Under the pieces are notes generated by a model. The model searched no databases. It had not been told where the DNA came from and worked only from the letters and a program-made list of their open reading frames with translations. The position numbers were made by a program, and so were the translations under genes. From the NCBI GenBank assembly GCA_034660995.1, contig JAYEKL010000103.1:1-8242 (forward strand): a stretch of 8,242 nucleotides of DNA. The letters are read 5' to 3'. Of this stretch, positions 6,140-8,242 are shown one piece after another. Each line of letters starts with the position of its first letter. Position 1 is the stretch's first letter. The stretch is from JAYEKL01 sp034660995 (GTDB lineage Bacteria; Patescibacteriota; Minisyncoccia; JAHIHE01; JAGLIN01).

Positions 6140-8050
6140 ATGAAATTTGAAGCGCCTGAAAATTTAGATACGGCTCCCGAAAGCGAAGCGGAAAGTTTTC
6201 AAGAAGAAATTGAAGAAAAAATTGAAGAAAAAGCGGAAGAGTTGGGAATCTCAAAAGAAAAGCTGATTGAGCTGGCGGGTTTGGATTTGGAAAGCTTGGA
6301 AGCGGAGGAATTAAAAGAGTCGAATTTAGGGCGAGGAGATTTTGATTCTATTAGGAGCGATATGGGAGCCACGATAAACGAATTTAATAAAGAGAATGTT
6401 GATGAAGCAATAAGTGAGTTTGAAAGAAACAAAAAAGAAGGTGAAGAATTGAATGGTGAATATTTACAAGATAAAAATCCATTAGGAGTTTCAAAATATG
6501 AAAAATTTGCGGAGTTTGCGGGCAAACATAAAAGAACAATTATTCTTGGCGAATTGGCGCTCTATCTTTCTTCTCATGGCACGTCGGCTTTTAATTTTTT
6601 AGTAAATAGCGATTTTAATGCGGAAATTAATGGTGAGAAAGTTTCGTTAAAAGATTTGGTGGATGATCCGGAGCTGATAGAAGTGAATGAAAATATAGAT
6701 GGAGCCTATGAGGATTTGTGCGATTTGCAAAAAGACTATGACGCTCCAGCGAATGAAAATTTTGAACATGATGGCTATGTGCTTTCTATTAATTCAGAGG
6801 TACGTTCATTTTCTGGCGACGAAGATCCTAAAGACAAAGAACTTGTCCATATTTCTTTTGAACCTAGTGATGAAAAAATGCCTCCCAAAGTTTCCGATGG
6901 AACACAAAAAATATTAAGAGGCATAGATGATATTTCTCAAGTAGAGTTTAGAGGATCTCCCAGTAATTTTATAACGGAAATGACCGCGAATGAGCTTTCG
7001 GAAAATAAAGAAGAGGTTATTGATATTATTTCTGAAAATTTAAACGCGCCGCGAAATGAAGTTAAGAATTATATAGAAAATGTATATACTTCAGATGTTT
7101 CTGATATTTCTGTTGTGGATTTTAGTAATTTTGAGATTAATCAAGAACTGGACGATCCGAAATTTGAAAATCTCAAAGCAGCGGAAGCGTCTGAGTATGA
7201 TTATGAAGATATGGATAAGTTTGAAGATTTATTTTTGGGTATTTTGGAAAAAGAGGGATATACGATAGAAGAATTAAAAGAAATTGCCGAAGAGAATCCT
7301 GAAAAAGTAATTTTGATAATATCAGAAGTAATAAATAAAAATTTGGAATATGATGACGATGAATGGGAAAAAATGAAAAGCGGGAATTGGAGCGAAAAAG
7401 ACGAAAAAACTCCCCATGAAGCATTAAGTGAAGGAAAAGCTATTTGTTATGCGTACTCGTCGGCTTTTATTTCCGCCAAACATATTCTAGAAGAAAAAGG
7501 TGTTCCCAATTTTGATAAATTTGTGGCTCTCAATGATGGCGGCGGCGGGGAGAAAGGAGATCATAGTCATGTTTGGACTGAAATTGTTACTGCCAATAAA
7601 GAGGGGAATTTAGATGTTTCTCACATTGATCTTACCGACGCGGACGAAGACTCAGGATTATTGTCTGAGCTGTTTGATTCTAAATTAACCAAAGAAGAAT
7701 TAAGTATCAACAACGAAGAATTTAACTCTAAATATGCTGAACATATTGAGGAAGATCATGAAGAAGACGGACAAGAAATAGAAGAAGACGAAGAAAAAAC
7801 GGAGCAAGAGAAAGAACACAAGACGACTTTTTTAGAAAAAGTAAAAAATTATAAATTGATTTATGCTCACGAAAAACTCAAAAAATTTCTAACGGAATTT
7901 GATCCGCGTCAATATCACAGAGATCATAGAGTTGAAGGAAGTAAAAAATTGCGCGAGACAGAGGATGATATTGAAACTTTGCGAGAGGAAAAGGCAGAAA
8001 ATGTAAAATGGAGTTTGAAGAAAATAAGGGAGAGAATAAGCAAACTGTAA
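6140..8050 (+). CDS. Paralog C: full-length transglutaminase-like domain protein
   Basis: This intact 636-aa acidic protein is the best reference for the family. Order: N-terminal MKFEAPENL tag and glutamate-rich helices (1-115); conserved hydrophobic segment with GELALYLSS (about 131-155) and NGEKVSLKDLVDDPEL (164-179); helical region ending KNYIENVY (to 316); DISVVDFSNFEI (322-333); a helical segment with EIAEENPEKVILIISEV (381-397); and the transglutaminase-like core with Cys436 (KAICYAY), His477 (HSHVWTE) and Asp497 (SHIDLTD). A very acidic linker (about 535-570) leads to the conserved tail (nt 7901-8008, from DPRQYHRDH) and a coiled end. The EKWG module of A and B is missing. No signal peptide is visible; the hydrophobic segment is too polar for a sure membrane helix. 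The triad supports a cysteine-dependent acyl-transfer, protease or deamidase activity; the substrate is unknown. ATG 6140 has no ribosome-binding site. Confidence 0.88.
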   Translation: MKFEAPENLDTAPESEAESFQEEIEEKIEEKAEELGISKEKLIELAGLDLESLEAEELKESNLGRGDFDSIRSDMGATINEFNKENVDEAISEFERNKKEGEELNGEYLQDKNPLGVSKYEKFAEFAGKHKRTIILGELALYLSSHGTSAFNFLVNSDFNAEINGEKVSLKDLVDDPELIEVNENIDGAYEDLCDLQKDYDAPANENFEHDGYVLSINSEVRSFSGDEDPKDKELVHISFEPSDEKMPPKVSDGTQKILRGIDDISQVEFRGSPSNFITEMTANELSENKEEVIDIISENLNAPRNEVKNYIENVYTSDVSDISVVDFSNFEINQELDDPKFENLKAAEASEYDYEDMDKFEDLFLGILEKEGYTIEELKEIAEENPEKVILIISEVINKNLEYDDDEWEKMKSGNWSEKDEKTPHEALSEGKAICYAYSSAFISAKHILEEKGVPNFDKFVALNDGGGGEKGDHSHVWTEIVTANKEGNLDVSHIDLTDADEDSGLLSELFDSKLTKEELSINNEEFNSKYAEHIEEDHEEDGQEIEEDEEKTEQEKEHKTTFLEKVKNYKLIYAHEKLKKFLTEFDPRQYHRDHRVEGSKKLRETEDDIETLREEKAENVKWSLKKIRERISKL

Positions 8051-8071
8051 GGAGAAAATCTCAGTTTGGCG

Positions 8072-8107
8072 ATTAACAAAAAATAAAACAAACAAAAAGT
8101 GAATAAA
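8072..8107 (+). repeat. Downstream flank repeat, copy after paralog C
   Basis: This aligns with 5591-5627 after paralog B (about 30 of 36 positions) and includes the start region of the following stub: tgaataaaa is common to both, with ATG replaced by GTG. It supports duplication of a unit that includes the paralog and its downstream flank. Confidence 0.45.
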
Positions 8108-8212
8108 ATAACAAAGAAAAGGACAGAGTCGTCTTCTGAAGATAGAAACAACGCTTATTATCTCCCAGCAGTTTTATTGTCGTTTGTAAAATTATATAAA
8201 GATATTTTTTAA
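8099..8212 (+). pseudogene. Fused remnant: stub start plus DUF4143 tail
   Basis: A 37-codon frame runs from GTG 8099 to TAA 8210-8212. Its first codons (xNKI) correspond to the start of the signal-peptide stub at 5618, but the hydrophobic core is gone and replaced by a polar stretch (TKKRTESSSEDRNN). The frame then continues into YYLPAVLLSFVKL, the end of the DUF4143 ATPase, and past the lost stop into YKDIF. I read it as a smaller relic of the same stub-plus-ATPase arrangement found at 5618-6098, with most of the ATPase deleted. Expression as a peptide is possible but unsupported. Confidence 0.5.
8153..8207 (+). repeat. Repeat R1, copy 2: DUF4143 3' end without the rest of the gene
   Basis: This 55-bp copy of 6054-6108 has four substitutions and no gaps. 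The match begins abruptly at the codon before YYLPAV, with no ATPase sequence upstream, so it marks a deletion or recombination breakpoint. Its last 9 bp overlap the start of leader repeat R2. Confidence 0.9.
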
Positions 8213-8242
8213 ATTAACAAGTATAAAAATATATGATAATAT
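8199..8242 (+). repeat. Leader repeat R2, copy 2, running off the window end
   Basis: This matches 3764-3809, the leader of paralog B, with three substitutions and a 2-nt deletion. The inverted repeat is kept as an 8-bp stem (atattttt with aaaaatat), with the outer pair broken. Since copy 1 stands 60 bp before the start of a paralog, another family member or its remnant is expected just past the window. Confidence 0.75.

Noticed and set aside
6134..6141. Start-codon hairpin before paralog C as a confident riboregulator
   Set aside because: An 8-bp A/T-only pair in this composition is expected by chance; no GC pairs, known riboswitch motif or covariation support is visible.
6699..6917. Second + frame ORF inside paralog C
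   Set aside because: The paralog C frame is supported by alignment with A and B through this region; the alternative frame has no recognisable features.
7924..8151. Minus-strand ORF with a hydrophobic, membrane-like sequence over the end of paralog C
   Set aside because: It is antisense to the conserved lysine/glutamate-rich tail of C; the Phe/Leu/Ser-rich composition is what the complement of AAA/GAA-rich codons gives. The same type of shadow occurs opposite the tail of B (5379-5586).
1..8242. CRISPR array, tRNA, rRNA or other structured RNA genes
   Set aside because: No regularly spaced repeats, tRNA T-arm/anticodon patterns or conserved rRNA segments were seen on either strand.

Overview
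The window is AT-rich bacterial DNA (about one third G+C by eye), with every supported gene on the + strand and no visible Shine-Dalgarno sequence before any start. Together with lysine/glutamate-rich paralogous hypothetical proteins and a fragment of a DUF4143-type ATPase, this suggests a small-genome Patescibacteria/Candidate Phyla Radiation organism. That assignment is an inference; no marker gene in the window proves it. A 10-N scaffold gap (4309-4318) shows it is a draft, probably metagenomic, assembly.

Layout. Positions 1-131 look like a MITE-sized element: 22-nt terminal inverted repeats (19/22) enclosing a perfect ATTCCC...GGGAAT hairpin. Next is a complete endonuclease IV gene (nfo, 148-993), the only gene of confidently known function. 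It is followed at short spacing by a 235-aa protein with two copies of a 55-residue helical repeat (1040-1747).

Positions 1788-8050 hold three large, non-secreted paralogous proteins, here called A (1788-3686), B (3870-5572, broken by a frameshift and the assembly gap) and C (6140-8050). B and C end in a transglutaminase-like (papain-fold) domain with a recognisable Cys-His-Asp triad. In A the same domain is aligned but Cys is Gly and His is Arg, so it looks catalytically dead. The proteins also differ in the copy number of a ~90-residue helical module (two in A, one in B, none in C). B and C share a C-terminal tail that is better conserved than their catalytic region; A lacks it.

The spaces between paralogs hold recurring debris: the 3' end of a DUF4143 ATPase gene (long fragment 5673-6098, a 55-bp copy at 8153-8207), an orphan signal-peptide stub (5618-5746) whose start region recurs after C, and a ~45-bp leader (3764-3809 and 8199-8242). 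The last leader copy runs off the window end, so a further paralog probably follows. The whole reads as an expanding and decaying tandem family of transglutaminase-like proteins of unknown function. No RNA genes, CRISPR arrays or convincing intrinsic terminators were seen.
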